Assembly: GCA_029204225.1 (NCBI GenBank)
Contig: CM055113.1
Span: 14,134,406 to 14,198,405, forward strand
Length of the DNA: 64,000 bases
Source: Diphasiastrum complanatum
Lineage: Eukaryota; Streptophyta; Lycopodiopsida; Lycopodiales; Lycopodiaceae
Direction: 5' to 3'
This document shows, piece after piece, positions 9,946 to 22,185 of the stretch (within the stretch, counting starts at the first letter, position 1; every line of letters starts with the position of its first letter). Below the pieces are notes generated by a model. The model searched no databases, was not told the origin of the DNA, and was given only the letters and a program-made list of their open reading frames with translations. Made by a program: the position numbers and the translations under genes.

Positions 9946-12900
9946 ATTTCTTGGCATGCAATATAGCATACAAGGCCGTCTAATTTGTATTACGTGACCC
10001 AATATTTTTGTGTTGAGTAGCCCACACCATGTGGTTTTATTTGTTCTTGAAAGACCTTCTTTTTCTCATATATTAGTCGAAGACCAAAATTTTTGTGGAG
10101 TATAAAAACTTTAATAGGAAGCATATAAGCAATCCTTTGTTTTTGGTTTGTTGTTTGCAACAAAGATGGTTGTGTTGGGTACAATCAAATTGAAGTGCAT
10201 TTTATGGGTACCTGTTGGATTGAATTGGGGGCAAGGTGCTTTTTTCCAAGGAAATTCAATTTAGAGATATGAATCGGCTGAATCGGAATTGTGAGTCGAT
10301 CAACATCGAATCGCGATTAAGTGAAACTATAGTGAGAATGCTCCATGAGAATTTTGCTGTGCACTAGGGTGCAAGGCAACGCACAAGTTTACCACTGATT
10401 CTGGAAGGGGAAGCAACACCTATTAACGTTGATCTTGAGTGCAAGGCAGCAGAGAGTTTATTTTGGTTTTGAAGACAGAAGAAAGAGTATCAAAATATTG
10501 TGTATCCGTTCGTGCTAACTACCCCTTAGTGTAGTTTCAATCATATTAACTTCCATACCAACTTGTAGACAAGATTATTTACGTGATTTAGAGCTGTGTA
10601 TCAGGTGAATTGGCAGAACTGGATAATACTCTGTGCAGTAAATATGATTAGATTTGACATTCGTTGCCATTTACAACAAAGCCTGCAATTCTTGAATTAT
10701 TTTGGTTGATATTCGTTGCCATGTACAACAAAGATTGAAGACCTTGAATAATGTAATGTTTGATAAATACAATTAGACTTAAGATTCTTTGCGACACAGA
10801 CAACAAAGAAATGTTTTGATGTTACCATGAAAACATTTGCAAAGCTCTACATTAAAGTCTATTCAACATTTTATAAATTTGTGAGCATTTGCAGGTTTAA
10901 GCTTCCATTTAAAGCATTATGAGACCTAAGCACTGGTTGGATGTGCTATTCCTAATTGTTATAATGCACATTCTTATGATGTGATTGTAACTCGTGTAGT
11001 TGAATGAATGAGGATCCAAATGACCAAGATTCTCTACATTCTTAGCTAGATTTGTGATTACGGGGTCTGTGGTTGTGTATTACAAAACTAGTATCAAAAC
11101 ATTTACATGTGTTTGCCTAGTTTTTTTTATTGAGCCCTGATAAATACATCAACCAACTAGTTCCATGTCAACACAACCAGTAGCAATACACAAACCAAGG
11201 TATCAGGACCTCTTGTCCTACTAATTAACCATATTCAAAAGGTTGCACATCTCTGAAAGGGAGACAGTTCATATAAAGCTAGCGAAATGCCTCCAAGGTC
11301 AAGGCACAAGTTTCTCAAGTACAACAACACAAGGACTCAAATTGAAAGTGGAGGACCAGAATCCATGTAGTCAATACAAAACAAAAAACGAAGCACCAAA
11401 AGTTCAGCCAGTTGAAACGTCAAAAAAGTTAGTCGTATTGGCAAAGCATGATTCTGTGCAAAGGACAACCATTGAAAAGGTTCAGCTGCTGCAGTGGACA
11501 AGGTAGGTTGCTTGTTCCAACTCTTCTGACCAAAATTTTTGTCTCTTCCATATTTGTTTAAGAAAGACTCCATACCTATTGGTCACATTAAATTGGAACC
11601 ATTCTAGAAGACACCACTTTATCGTTCTGTCTTCAAATATTTCAGATTCAAATTTACCATTGCCAAATGGTGACGTTTGCTACATTAAGGGTCTTTCCCT
11701 TATAAAAATATAGGACACATCGGCATTGTAGATGAATCATATGTTAGAAAAGTTGCAACATATGAACTATTACAAACATGTCAATGCTCCAGCTTCAACA
11801 TGCAAATATCATAGAGTAAACAAATCGGGTAACTGCCATCAGACTTTCTCTTCTATCTCTGTCTCCTCCACGATCCCATTCTGTTGATCCCAATATAGCT
11901 CTAACGTGACCTCAGCATGGACAGTTGCCTGAGCCCAATGGTTGGTAACCAACGGGGGCACCTTGGCCCAAGTTGACAGGTGTCACAGGTCTTGTGATCA
12001 CCTAGCAAGCTGGAAGCAGAGAATCATGACTGTCTACTGGACCTAGCCATCAATGTGTGACAAGAAGCTAGCTAGCAAGTAGCCACGACTTTCCCTCTTC
12101 ACAACAATCCAAACGACAACAGCCAATTCACAACTTGTTTTTAGGGCAACAACCGCTGATGTGGTAGCACATTTTGCAATGCACTTTTGTAAGATCTTTT
12201 TTAAGGCATCGTAGTACCCACAGGGTAGTGCATTTTGAATAGGGTGTAGGGTCACCATCGTATTGCCATATTGATGCCTAGAAAGGAGCCAGCCAAAAGT
12301 CTTTAGCAAAGAATGGTTTCTTTTTGCAAAAAATCCATAGTTCGAGCAATTTTCAGAGTTTTTTAGTCGAAGATTGATAAAACCCCTGTTATTTATTGTT
12401 TGAGCTTAAACTATGGCACAAAAAAACCTACTATGAATGTACCTTCCACACATTTTCAGACCTGATTGCAAGAAAATTTTCTCCAATTTGGCTGTTGTAT
12501 ACTAATGGAGCCAAAAGTCTCAGTTTTTGTTACATTGTATTTTCCACATATTTGAAGGCCAAATGTTGATTTATGATGTCCGAGCGTTGATTGGCAGGGC
12601 ATTTATTGCATCGGCCTTCAAGACCAGGGAGTAATCTACCCCCTTTTCTTTCTTTTTTGTGAATCCCATTTTTTTGTTTTCTCTTCTTTCTGTATGGATC
12701 ATTTGTAGTTTGTTTGAAAAAAGAGAGAAAGTCTTTTTTTCTTTTAGCTTCCCATACAGATTTGCCCATTACTCTCACTATGGCCAATGATCGAGTGGAT
12801 ATCACCTATTGCACTCTAGTCACCAACTAGTAGCCCTAATCATCCTATGTCTAGCCATGACCATAATCCAAGTGCAGCTAGGGCAAGTTCGCCTGCTAGT

Positions 12901-15447
12901 ACTTCTTCCACGCAAGTTTGCACATGGCAGAGATGTGAATGATGCGTGGATTTGTGATAGGTAATTATGTGTCGTCATCTTAGTATGCTCCATCGTATCC
13001 ATCACAATTCAAATCTTTTTTCTACATGACCTATTCATTTAGCACCTTATCATGATGATACGGATATTAAGCACAAATCCTATCTTTTTCTACATGACCT
13101 ATCAGTATTCACAGTTCACAAGTGACATGCATGCTATCTGGACTGGTCACCCACTGCTAGATGCCATGTGCCAGGTGACATGAATAGCAAGTAGTCGGAC
13201 TCGGAGGGCGTGCCTAGTACCTATAGTTGGGAATTCCATTCTACACACCGGCCTTCTTAGTTTCACGAGCTTGGAGAGACAGTCTTGCGTATCCTCCTCC
13301 CCATCTTGAAGACAAGGACATGAAGCCTCCCTAGCCAACTGTTGATATTGTAGATCAGTGGTTACATAAATGGGAAGAATACTTTGACATAGAGCGGTCC
13401 CCAAGTGATGAAGGTTGGCGAGTCCGCAAAGAGCTCCTCGATTTACTGACTTTGCTGACAGGTGATGGCGAAAGTTATTGAAGTCCAATTAGGCCCTTTG
13501 CACCTGGGTTGATTTCAACCAAGCGTTCAGAGCTCAATTTATTCCTCCACATGAGCGTGTACATGCAACGGATGCTTGGTTTTTCATCATTAGAGGCAGT
13601 ACGCAGTGCAGGAATGTATAGAAAGGTACTTATCAAGATATCAAAGGAGATTCCCGAGTGGCTTGTGTTCCACAAGTTTATCCTCCAAAGACGGGGCGTA
13701 AGTAGGTGGAGCGGAGAATGGAGATAGGGTGAAGAGTAGAGGAGGACAAGAGACAAGAGTAGGGAAGGAAAAGGATTGATAGAATGCCATGGAGGAAGTA
13801 TAGAGGGGCAGCGATGAGGGAAAAACAAATACCCCCTATGAAAGGCTAGAAAGAGCTTTGATACAAGTTTTGAATGCGTTCACATATATGGCATCAAATA
13901 AAGCATAGAGAGACTATATTTGAAGAATATCCTTCAAAGATTACAAAAAGATCACCAAATGCAATTATAGGCAAAGCCATACAAGCAATGTAATTGAGTT
14001 CTCCCAGAAAGTGCCCAACCATCTCAATAATCAAAGCTAAATAATGAGTGTCTCCAGCTTCTATATATATTCTTCTGGGAAACCGTATAGGAACCTTCCA
14101 AGAAACCCATAATTAAAAAAGTAAAAGAGTTAACACTTTTGGAGCCCTAATATTCAAAATGATGGGCACACAGACACTGTATGTCCTCAACAAATCCAGA
14201 TTAAGTTTATTAAGGTTTACATGGCTTTTTAAGCATTCATTGCATGCAAATTGGTATTACATGGAGAGGATGCTGTCTTCCAGTATTTGGGAAAGCAATC
14301 CAGGGATCATGCACGATGTAGATGACAGACCAGATTCACAACTGCAGCCACAAGATGAGGACCTTCCACCTCTCAGCTTACATTAGAGAGTGACGATCTG
14401 GCCAGCAGTTTCAACTGACAAGTGTTCGGAGACACAGGCTAGTTGTAGGTAGAAAAGCCATCATCTTCCATACAAAGAGTTAGAGGCAGAGCCATGTAGT
14501 TCTAGATCACAAAGTTTAGTTTCTAGAGGCACCATAGATGTAAGACGGTAATGACGATATATTGTGCGCACACTGCACCTGTGATCCATGAGCTCTGTGA
14601 CGTTCGATCGTATGTATTATCTGACATCAATGATGGAACTCTCATTTGATATCGTTACCTTTTATTATGAGTCCTAACATTTATTATCTGATTTTCATTT
14701 ATGGTCATTGAGTATTAAATCTTGAATCTTGATCATAAATGTATGCTTCATCATTCACAATGCACAAATCCCACGCTCATAGTTTTTTTCTTTCAATCTT
14801 TTTCAAGTCCTGAAAGTTCTAATTGTTGAAAGTTTTATTTCTAATTTGTAAATCACAAATACAATGTTAAAATTAGAATCATGATTCATGCACTGTTGGA
14901 CATTAAATTTATTCGTACCAAGCTTTTAGATTATACATTGTAAAGTTGTGTTTATCCTAAATCTGATGATTGATCGTTGATGAAATTATGAACTATGATT
15001 GAAATTTGAAATTTGAATATGTATTATGGATTTTGTATCTCTATTTAGTAATAGTAGTAACTTCTTAGCTATTAACAGAATTTAACATCCCAATTTCCTA
15101 AAACCATATAAAAACGATCTTTTCCAAAAACAAAAAAAACACAAAATCAGTTCATATTAATACAAATCCTTCAAAATCAGTTCATATCGATTTGAATCTC
15201 AATTGAATTCTTCTCAACTTAAATCGGCTGGTAACTATGTCATACCCTGGTGACCTCCATTGGGCCTTTGCCTGCAGGAGCTTCACAAGCACCCATGCAA
15301 GTATGCATGAAAAGTCTAGAGCAGTGCTTCACAAAGATCTGGACCCTGTCATAGACTGGTCAGCAATCTACCGACTCCGTTATTTTACACACCTGTAACG
15401 TCCATTTAGTCCTCATCATCGCCAGTTTGCCACCGTTTTCTCGGTAC
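9946..15447. other. Intronic DNA, no gene or identifiable element
   Basis: No protein motif or LTR edge was recognised over these 5.5 kb. At 10620-10810 a degenerate motif (ATTCGTTGCCATNTACAACAAAG) recurs three times at about 70-100-bp spacing. Around 13020-13110 a TTTTTCTACATGACCTAT phrase is repeated. Everything else looks like unconstrained intron sequence. The longest frames (13147-13488 and 13475-13828, minus strand) show no domain and are judged chance. Confidence 0.5.
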
Positions 15448-16439
15448 TGTTGGGTTATGAGAGAATTAAGCAATGTTTTGTAACATGATTTAATACCATG
15501 CAGATGAAAGTTCCATAGTTGCAGCGAATCGCAATTCGCTGTCAGAATCGTTGAAAAAAAAAAACAGTATATTCTGATTTTTAGGCCTCCTCGTGGCCAG
15601 AATCGCGCTACTAGAAGAGGAGGCAAATTTTTCTTTTGTGAGCTATAGGCGTCCGATCTTCGCATGTGGATAGTCGGCAGGCATCTACTCGGCGATATGG
15701 AGGTGGTGTGCATGGTGCCAAGGGGATCTGAGCTTCGTGGAGAGCGAAATGACCAATTTTCGATATTTGGTAAGTGTAGGCTTAATTTTTTGCAAGTGTT
15801 GACATTGAGTTGTACGCAACCAAATCGAGCGTAGTTTCGCTCTAGACCACCTTTCTTCATGCACACGGTGATTCCTATGGCATCAATTTCAGCCGTTACG
15901 GCACGCCTAGCAAGATTTGAACACCACATTCCAAATGCATGTGCAGTTTTGCCGTTTTCACAAAATGACTTGTGGGCAACCGATTCAAGTGATGTCTGAG
16001 CCTAGAATGCATTTCCACATGCCTACAGAGACTCCCATGACCTCCGTTCCGCCCGTCTTCGTCCGTATCAAAAATTTCAAATTTCATGCCCTAATTCCAT
16101 GTTTTTTAGGGTTTAGGCATGGAGCATCGTGCAAGCATCTGCCAAGGCGTGGTTTAGGCCTACAATGCACTCCTTTATGCCTGCACGGACTCCCACGCTA
16201 ACGGCAGTCGCCCGCTATCGCTCATACTGAAATAATTCTATCCCACGCCCTAATCCCATGTGTTTCTTGGCACTTGCTATGATGTGTGAATTGGAATCAT
16301 TGTGATATATGCTCTGATATTTTGAGCTCTATTGTAGCCTGCTGATGTTGTTCAATGCAGTGTATTTTCTTCTACTGAACATTTGCTTGCTTATTTTTGT
16401 TTGCAAGTTTGATCTCGTGTCGATACGATGCCAGTGCGG

Positions 16440-17819
16440 GGCCGAGGCCTTTGGGCTGAGGTTGAGCTTACCGAGGGGGATGTGGCTACACACCATGGCA
16501 TGGAGATGCTTGCATTACGGTGGTCACTTCACAGAATAATTCACCAAGGTTAGGGCTCACTTACTGCGGGTCAGAGGGCCAGATGGACGGGCATTGGGCA
16601 TATCTGATTGCCCCAAGATTTCTGACGGGGAGATGCAGAGATTGTCTAGTATGTACGGGCCCGATGCTGCATCACAGGGTTCTAGACAGGGACTTGTAGT
16701 AGGAGCAGCATTTTTCCGGTCCATTGTGTTCGGTGATGAGTTCTGGACACATGCTGAGGAGATTGTTGGGGTCCTTCTACCCATTTTCAGAGTGTTGTGC
16801 TTGGTAGACCGTGAGGGGTGCACTCTCGGTCTCATTTACGAGTTCATGATGGGGGCGGAGGCACAGGGGGATGACCTGGCTGACCTGCTGGTGGACCCTG
16901 ATGCGAAGACATAGGAGGAGCCAGCCATTCTTGCACGTAGGCCTAGAGGGAAACCTAGAGGTTCTGGGAGGCGGGGGCTGAGTTCACTTTTTGTAGACAG
17001 GAGTGGAGCATCACAGGCAGCCATCGGCCAGGCATCCTCACAGTGGGTAGGGCTGTCATGTGCCAAACCCCAAACTAATAGCAATAGCAATGAAGTAAAG
17101 CTAGAAGCAAGATAATAACAAGACATCCATGATAGCATATCAATAGAAAGCTAGAAACAATGAGATCTCAATGGAATCACATCAGCAATGAAAGAAAGAG
17201 TACAATCAATGGAAATGGAGCATTGATTCATGTGGATAGGGCACATGAGACCTAGCAATGGAGATCCTTATGGCTTACATTCACAAGGAAGCTAGAAGCT
17301 CTCACTTGCAAAGGAGCCAAAAGATTCAAAAATTGATGTCTCTTGCCTAATTATAGACAATGCTCTCACTTAACTAAACTTAACTATCTTGAGGGATAGT
17401 TCGCCCTTGTTAAGTATTATTTAGCCTACATTGGGCCTTTTGGGCCTACAAAGCTTACATTGGATAGTATCTTGCATGTATAAGCATGGATGTACTAAAA
17501 TACATGACAAGGGCCATCCCAGGCCGTAGGATCACAGCCACCTGACACACAGACACGTAGCACTAGACACAGGGGTGGGGGCAGCCAGATGGGGGCCAGA
17601 GGAGGGGAGAGAGGCAGAGGCAGAGGTAGAGGTAGAGGCAGGGGGAGGGGGGGGATCCAGAGCCAGAGCACTCAGCAGAGATCCAAAGCACACAGCAGAG
17701 CCAAGGCCACACCACGGCGTATGGTTCCCTCCGGTTCCGATTCATCTGCAGACCATTGGGATCAGCAGATAGGCACAGACTTGGAGGAATCTGATTACCA
17801 TGACTCCGACGAGTCTTAG
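16440..17819 (+). pseudogene. hAT-like transposase remnant
   Basis: A BED-finger-like stretch (WRCLHYGGHFTE, stop, FTKVRAHLLRVRG) precedes KISDGEMQRLSSMYG. The second zinc Cys appears replaced by Tyr. After an apparent internal deletion comes the hAT core phrase FWTHAEEIVGVLLPIFRVL with LVDREGCTLGLIYEFM. One TAG stop lies at 16912-16914. The frame then stays open through a basic region (PRGKPRGSGRRG) up to the solo LTR at 17054. After removing that LTR and one AGGGC copy it continues in frame through an RG repeat to the acidic end ESDYHDSDES, stopping at 17819. Catalytic blocks and the dimerisation domain are largely missing, so it is inactive. The family assignment is by motif recognition. 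Confidence 0.65.
17054..17509 (-). mobile_element. Solo LTR (456 bp) with perfect 5-bp target duplication
   Basis: The ends are TGTCATGT and ACATGACA, perfect inverted repeats. The element is flanked by AGGGC at 17049-17053 and again at 17510-17514. Excision restores the transposase frame around it. A second member of the family lies in the opposite direction at 40632-41210. That copy shares the phrase CTATCCCTCAAGATAG and the TATA-like CTATAA motif, and sets the orientation here as minus strand. Confidence 0.93.
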
Positions 17820-17985
17820 TTGTATAGTTTTTCATTACGTTCATGGAACATCATTGTACCCCATTTTGGTGCCATGTGGCCCGATATTATATATTATCAT
17901 GATCCTATTCACAGCAATGTCGTGATTCAGTACTATTCGTTATGGTTTTAGTTCCGTAACTTCGGTTTTATGGTTTATGATTTAT

Positions 17986-17990
<5 letters not shown>

Positions 17991-18033
<43 letters not shown>
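17991..18033 (+). repeat. (GA)n microsatellite
   Basis: About 21 GA units in the 3' part of the hAT element. Confidence 0.95.
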
Positions 18034-18036
<3 letters not shown>

Positions 18037-18127
18037 GGTTGAAAAACGATTCTATACGGTTGAAAAATGTTTCATTTAAGGTTCAGCATGGTTCAAAATG
18101 ATTGAGCATGGTTTTTGTTCAGTTTGT

Positions 18128-18135
<8 letters not shown>

Positions 18136-18174
<39 letters not shown>
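18136..18174 (+). repeat. (GA)n microsatellite
   Basis: About 19 GA units, roughly 100 bp after a similar run. The spacer has several ATGGTT and GGTTGAAAAA repeats. Confidence 0.95.
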
Positions 18175-18179
<5 letters not shown>

Positions 18180-19311
18180 TCCTATTATGAACATATTGGG
18201 GCATTCTCTTTTTTTTGTTAATTTTTTATATTAAAAGGAGCTATGGCGTAAACCTGAATGCACCTAAATTGGACCATCCTGCACCCGAAACATTCGGCAA
18301 ACTACACAGTTATAATGCTCTTAATTAGAGCTTTCATCTAATACCCATATTGCCCAAAAAAATTTCAAAAAAAAAAAAACGATTCTAAATAATTTTAGAA
18401 TTTTTTCGAATTGCGATTCTGAACCGCAATTTGGACTGCGATTCTGAATCGCAGTGCATCTATGGATGAAACAGCCTTCCATTGTCTTCAAAAACACATC
18501 CATTCGGGAAGTAAGGAAAAATTGAACATATCAAGAATCCACAGAAGCTGTCATTATTCAACCAAAGAAGATATTGCAAAGAACTCTGATTTTTTTGGAT
18601 GCCTGACCCTTCCAGCGTGGGCAGGCTTTTATAGCCAAGGCCCAGGCAGAGTAATGCCAAGAAGAGGATGACACGGATAGCTACAAGTGGTGCGGATTGA
18701 TGACATCAGCAAACACAAAGACACCGACATCCCTCCCGCAAGCAAAACATCTAACATTAGTCGATTAATTTTATGTTTTTCTTCTTCTTTGACTATGTCT
18801 AAAAATCCCTTCACCTACATGTAGACTTTGCATCTTCACACTCCATTGTTGTGTGGTCTATGCAACCATACATGGACTATGATTTTGATTTTTAATTTAG
18901 CTGACATCTACAAGAAGCTACAGAAAAATTCATTTCATGTTTAGAACCTGAATGCTGAGATGCAGATTTCTTTGCACTCCTCCACGTCCATCAAGTTTTT
19001 TTTTGATAAGATTCCTTGTCTCCATAATCAAACATGCGCAAGATCTTTGGTTAATGACCACTGAATCGAGGGATCAATTGCTTTGAAGTAATTTGTGATG
19101 CAGTTTGCTTTCTTCAAGATGATTTTCTTTGGTTCTGACCACTTCAAGGAAATGGAGCTCGGATAGAACTCATTGCATCACAAGCAGCTGCAGTGTAGAG
19201 GGAGACGTGGACCTCAGAGAGAAAGGAGCTGAGCGAGCGCAGGTGGAGAGAGAGTGAAGAGATCGTTGGCTGAGCAAACCATGGCATTGTGTGGCCCCAT
19301 AACCTTTCTTG

Positions 19312-19615
19312 GGTTATGAGAGAATTAAGCAATGTTTTGTAACATGATTTAATAACAGGCAGATGAAACAGCCTTAGGTTGTCTTCAAAAACACATCCAT
19401 TCAAGAAGTAAAGAGAGATTGAACATATCAAGAATGCACAGAGGCTGGCATCATTCAACAAAGAAGATATTACAAAGAACTCTGATTGTTTTGGATGCCT
19501 GACCCTCCCAGCGTGGGCAGGCTTTATAGCCAAAACCCAGGCAGGGTAATGCCGAGAAGAGGATGACACGTATAGCTACAGGTGGTGCGGATTGATGACA
19601 TCCGCAAACACAAAG
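19312..19615 (-). repeat. LTR-like sequence copy 2 (the unoccupied hAT site)
   Basis: It is collinear with 15448-15509 joined to 18465-18720, with scattered substitutions. The site of the hAT insertion in copy 1 reads GCAGATGAAACAGCC here without interruption. Read on the minus strand it has a TATAAAGCC motif near 19530. Homology ends at CAAACACAAAG (19615); the outer part seen in copy 1 is missing. Confidence 0.8.
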
Positions 19616-20115
19616 TTGTTTTGCTTGACACCATCCTTCTGAAGAAAGATATGAGACACCCTAAGCTTGCTAGTATTGTTCAACCAAGAGCCTCTGTTTT
19701 TTATCAACCGCTTCATAAAGGTTCATTCATTGAATACTTGGGCACGCCTTAGTAGAATTTGAAGGATTGCTGCCTAGAACATCAGCTTGTTTCAGCATAT
19801 AGTCATGACGATTCCAAGCACGATTGCATCACGTAAAGTGAGTATTATCAGCAACTACAAGGCTTGATTTTAGGTCCTGGCAATGCTGTAAAGAATTTGC
19901 TGTTCATAGATCAGAAGAACCAATCTAAAATTGCCTTCCCTAACGTTCTACAAATAGCGCACAGAAAATGATGCTCTGCTTGCATACTGTTGTTTGCAAA
20001 CGACAAAAACATAAAGAAAATCTTTCAACATTCTTAAAAAAACAGAAAAAAATGACGAGAAAATATTCACCTAAATGCCATACGATCCAAGAAAGGAAAA
20101 CTTCAACCAATTTAC

Positions 20116-20426
20116 CTTCCAAGCCAGAATGCCAAAGCAGCCCCCGAAACTTTCGCGCAGAAGACGCACAGCACTCCGTTGAAAAATCCGAAGATGAAAG
20201 CTGCTGCCGCTTCAAACGCTATAGCATATGGAAAGCAAAAAGCAATGGCCACAGTGTGCACCAGCACGAACACCGGCATTGCCCAATTCCCGAGACTCTC
20301 AGAATGCATCTTTATGCTCTCTGCAAACGCTCTTTTGTCACCCCCGTACACTGCTGATACAAATACATAGATCCCGGCCGTCACAGCCAAAAACAAGAGC
20401 AGAGATACATGAGCAGCTTGCGCCAT
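20116..20426 (-). CDS. VTT/SNARE-associated (TVP38/TMEM64-like) membrane protein, exon 1 (5' part)
   Basis: This exon encodes the first 103 residues plus two bases of the next codon. I chose the ATG at 20426-20424 (MAQAAHVSLLL) because an in-frame TAG at 20477-20475 blocks a longer frame; an in-frame GTG at 20474 is not a credible plant start. An N-terminal hydrophobic segment (LLLFLAVTAGIYVFVSAV) is followed by a hydrophilic loop. Two more hydrophobic stretches (MPVFVLVHTVAIAFCFPYAI and AAAAFIFGFFNGVLCVFCA) lead into the start of the VTT domain, GAALAFWLGR. The exon ends at a GTAAA donor, 20116/20115. A purine-rich leader (minus strand, 20850-20820) and a weak TAAATAAA box near 20885 could mark the promoter. 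The spliced protein is about 282 aa, close to the family's usual size. Confidence 0.88.
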
Positions 20427-20894
20427 CTCCACAGCTCGCACATGCAGCTCACCTTCTGCCTTCAAAACACCCACTACAAATCACGATCGCTTTCAGCTCG
20501 TAGCTTGTTCTGCCAAGGCTTCCAGCAAGCTGCCCTTGCTTCAATTGTCTTTGCTACTGACCACCCTTGCTGCCCAATATCAGCCAAAACCATATATCTC
20601 TTGCTGTATTTTGATGCTGGGAAAGCGATCTGAATCCGTCTTTGTTCGCAGTTACAAATGCGAAAACAAAGAGAAGATGTGCAACAGATCAAGGGAGGCA
20701 GAGATTGAAAGATTTGATCCAATTGACTGACAACTCCTGCTGGAAGAATGCGAGAAGATAATTGGTCGATAATATCCAAACAGAACCTTCTTCTTCTTCC
20801 TCCAAAGGAACCCACAAAGTCTTTCTTTCTTTTTTTCTTTTTTTCTTTTGGAGTGTTAAAATATTGGGCCAATGTGAACACTTTATTTAGATCA

Positions 20895-21261
20895 TCACTC
20901 TAGGGGCCGCTGCATATCACGGAGCTCTAGAAAAGGAGCCAAATTATAATGATCGTGCACCTGGTGCAAATTTCTTTCCATTTGCCTTGGAAACATATGG
21001 TTGCCTCCACGAGAAATTTAATGATTTTTTATTTTTATGTGCGGAGCTTATGGTGAAACGCCAAGGACAAGGCATTACCTTACCATCCGTCATTTTTTTT
21101 TCTACCGTCGGCATATTTCTATTGCATTACAACGTTCACAAGCGATTTCAATTCTTCGGTGGGCTCGGTTTGCAGAAGCAACTGCTTCAAGGCTTCCTGC
21201 ATTATCTATTACTGGATCTATTTTAGTTAGTGATTTACACCAGGCAGTTGGTTTTGAGTAA
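20895..21261 (+). pseudogene. Degraded repeat-associated ORF, family uncertain
   Basis: One frame reads FFPFALETYGCLHEKFNDFL and a second, after a frameshift, reads RHISIALQRSQAISILRWARF and ends HQAVGFE before a stop. This pairing resembles a C-terminal module I have seen in plant repeat-derived proteins, but I cannot name the family with confidence. It lies just upstream of, and divergent from, the VTT gene. Confidence 0.35.
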
Positions 21262-22028
21262 TTAGCTCACTATTTTAAATTTTTACATAGCTATTGGGTA
21301 GCTTAATTCATTTTTGCCGTTATACGGTACAATTTTAAATACTTTAATCTTCTTGTATGATCATGGGTTTTCTCATCATTTTAAAAAAAAACAGTTTTAA
21401 ATTCTTACCCAATATCAAATATTCATTGGAAAGATTTGTAGGGTTTTTTGGGGCTTAGGTTGTTTTCACATGGGCCTTGGAGTGGGTAAGTGCACGCATT
21501 CCAAATCAGCGTTATGGATTGGTTGTTTCAATTGCACTCGCCCAGGACCCATTTCACACAAGACCTTTGTTGCCAGTGTGTGGTTGTCTACCTGGCACCA
21601 TGGCTGGGGTGTGGTGCCATGCTTGGGCAACAACAGAGAGCTAGGGATACCAAGGGAGAGTGCCTAGCATCTTCAACAAAAAAGGTCAACTAGAAAATCG
21701 AGATCAAGGGAAATGTTTTCTTTTTTTCATTATGTTTTATTTTGGCCTACTCTATAGCTATTTGGGCCAAGTCTTGAGAGCAGCCAGAAGCAGTTTTTGG
21801 GAGTTTGGCTGGAGATCTAGGTTCTCCTATTTGGCAGTAGATCTAGCATGTGGAGATGTGCAAAATATCAAGGGGGCGAACCAGGATGTCAATTTCACAC
21901 TTGTGGGAAGCCTATTTAGTGATTTTCTAAGAATGGGTCCCCAACATAAACTGGTTAGGAGGTGGCGAGTTGCACATCGCCATTTCTATAAATCTTTGTT
22001 ACCTTAGATTTTCAATTTGTCTTCGTGA

Positions 22029-22185
22029 CCTTGCTCTGATACATTAGAGCTAAGTAACCCAAGTATAGTGCACCAATGAATAGTAGAATCCAAGAGTACC
22101 ATGTATAAGCATGAAATGAGATAGAGAAGAGAGAAGATTGCTTTAGGACACTATCATCTAGAGTGATTATTGAAGCGCCACAAAC
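22029..22185 (-). mobile_element. LTR end plus primer-binding site of a minus-strand LTR element
   Basis: Read on the minus strand, TGTATCAGAGCAAGG (22043-22029) closely matches the initiator-Met tRNA primer-binding site TGGTATCAGAGC plus flanks, with one G missing. The LTR would lie to its right, but is cut at 22186 by another LTR. No coding region is recognised to the left. Confidence 0.4.

Larger units (their letters stand above)
15510..18464 (+). mobile_element. hAT-type DNA transposon remnant (2955 bp including an inserted solo LTR)
   Basis: The element is bounded on both sides by GATGAAA (15503-15509 and 18465-18471), a motif present once in the unoccupied second copy of the host sequence (19370s). 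Including the base before it, the duplication is 8 bp with one mismatch, the hAT size. The ends are imperfect inverted repeats: CCATAGTTGCAGCGAATCGC on the left, and CATAGATGCACTGCGATTC read inward from the right. Subterminal GAATCGCAATTCG motifs occur at both ends. Inside are a broken hAT-like transposase (16440-17819), a solo LTR (17054-17509) and two (GA)n runs. Without the LTR the element would be about 2.5 kb. Confidence 0.75.
15448..18756 (-). mobile_element. LTR-like sequence copy 1, interrupted by a hAT element
   Basis: The two pieces 15448-15509 and 18465-18756 together match 19312-19615. On the minus strand the sequence would start TGTTAGATG at 18756 and end CCCAACA at 15448, with a TATAAA-like box near 18633, so an LTR is plausible. 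No matching 5-bp duplication was found at its outer edges. The identification as an LTR is inference; the duplication itself is directly visible. Confidence 0.6.
7293..20115 (-). other. Giant intron (12,823 bp) of the VTT-protein gene
   Basis: The donor (GGAAG|GTAAA, minus strand) is at 20116/20115 and the acceptor (TTTTGCAG|GGCAC) at 7293/7292. Both sides are phase 2, so joining restores an uninterrupted VTT domain. The intron carries a LINE fragment with a solo LTR in it, a hAT element with another solo LTR in it, a duplicated LTR-like sequence and three (GA)n runs. Introns swollen by transposons are typical of gymnosperm genes. An unrecognised small exon inside is possible but not required by the protein. 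Confidence 0.85.

Noticed and set aside
13147-13828. Two overlapping minus-strand frames of 113 and 117 codons in the intron
   Set aside because: No recognisable motif, no splice signals connecting them, and the frame openness is within chance for this length.
17575-17819. Arg/Gly-rich frame resembling an RNA-binding RGG protein
   Set aside because: After removing the solo LTR it is the in-frame tail of the hAT transposase remnant, not an independent gene.
20427-20474. Longer N-terminus for the VTT protein starting at 20474
   Set aside because: That codon is GTG, and the first ATG in frame after the upstream stop is at 20426.
20474-20881. Lys/Arg-rich open frame upstream of the VTT gene on the same strand
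   Set aside because: It has no domain and overlaps the probable 5' leader; its composition comes from a purine-rich tract.
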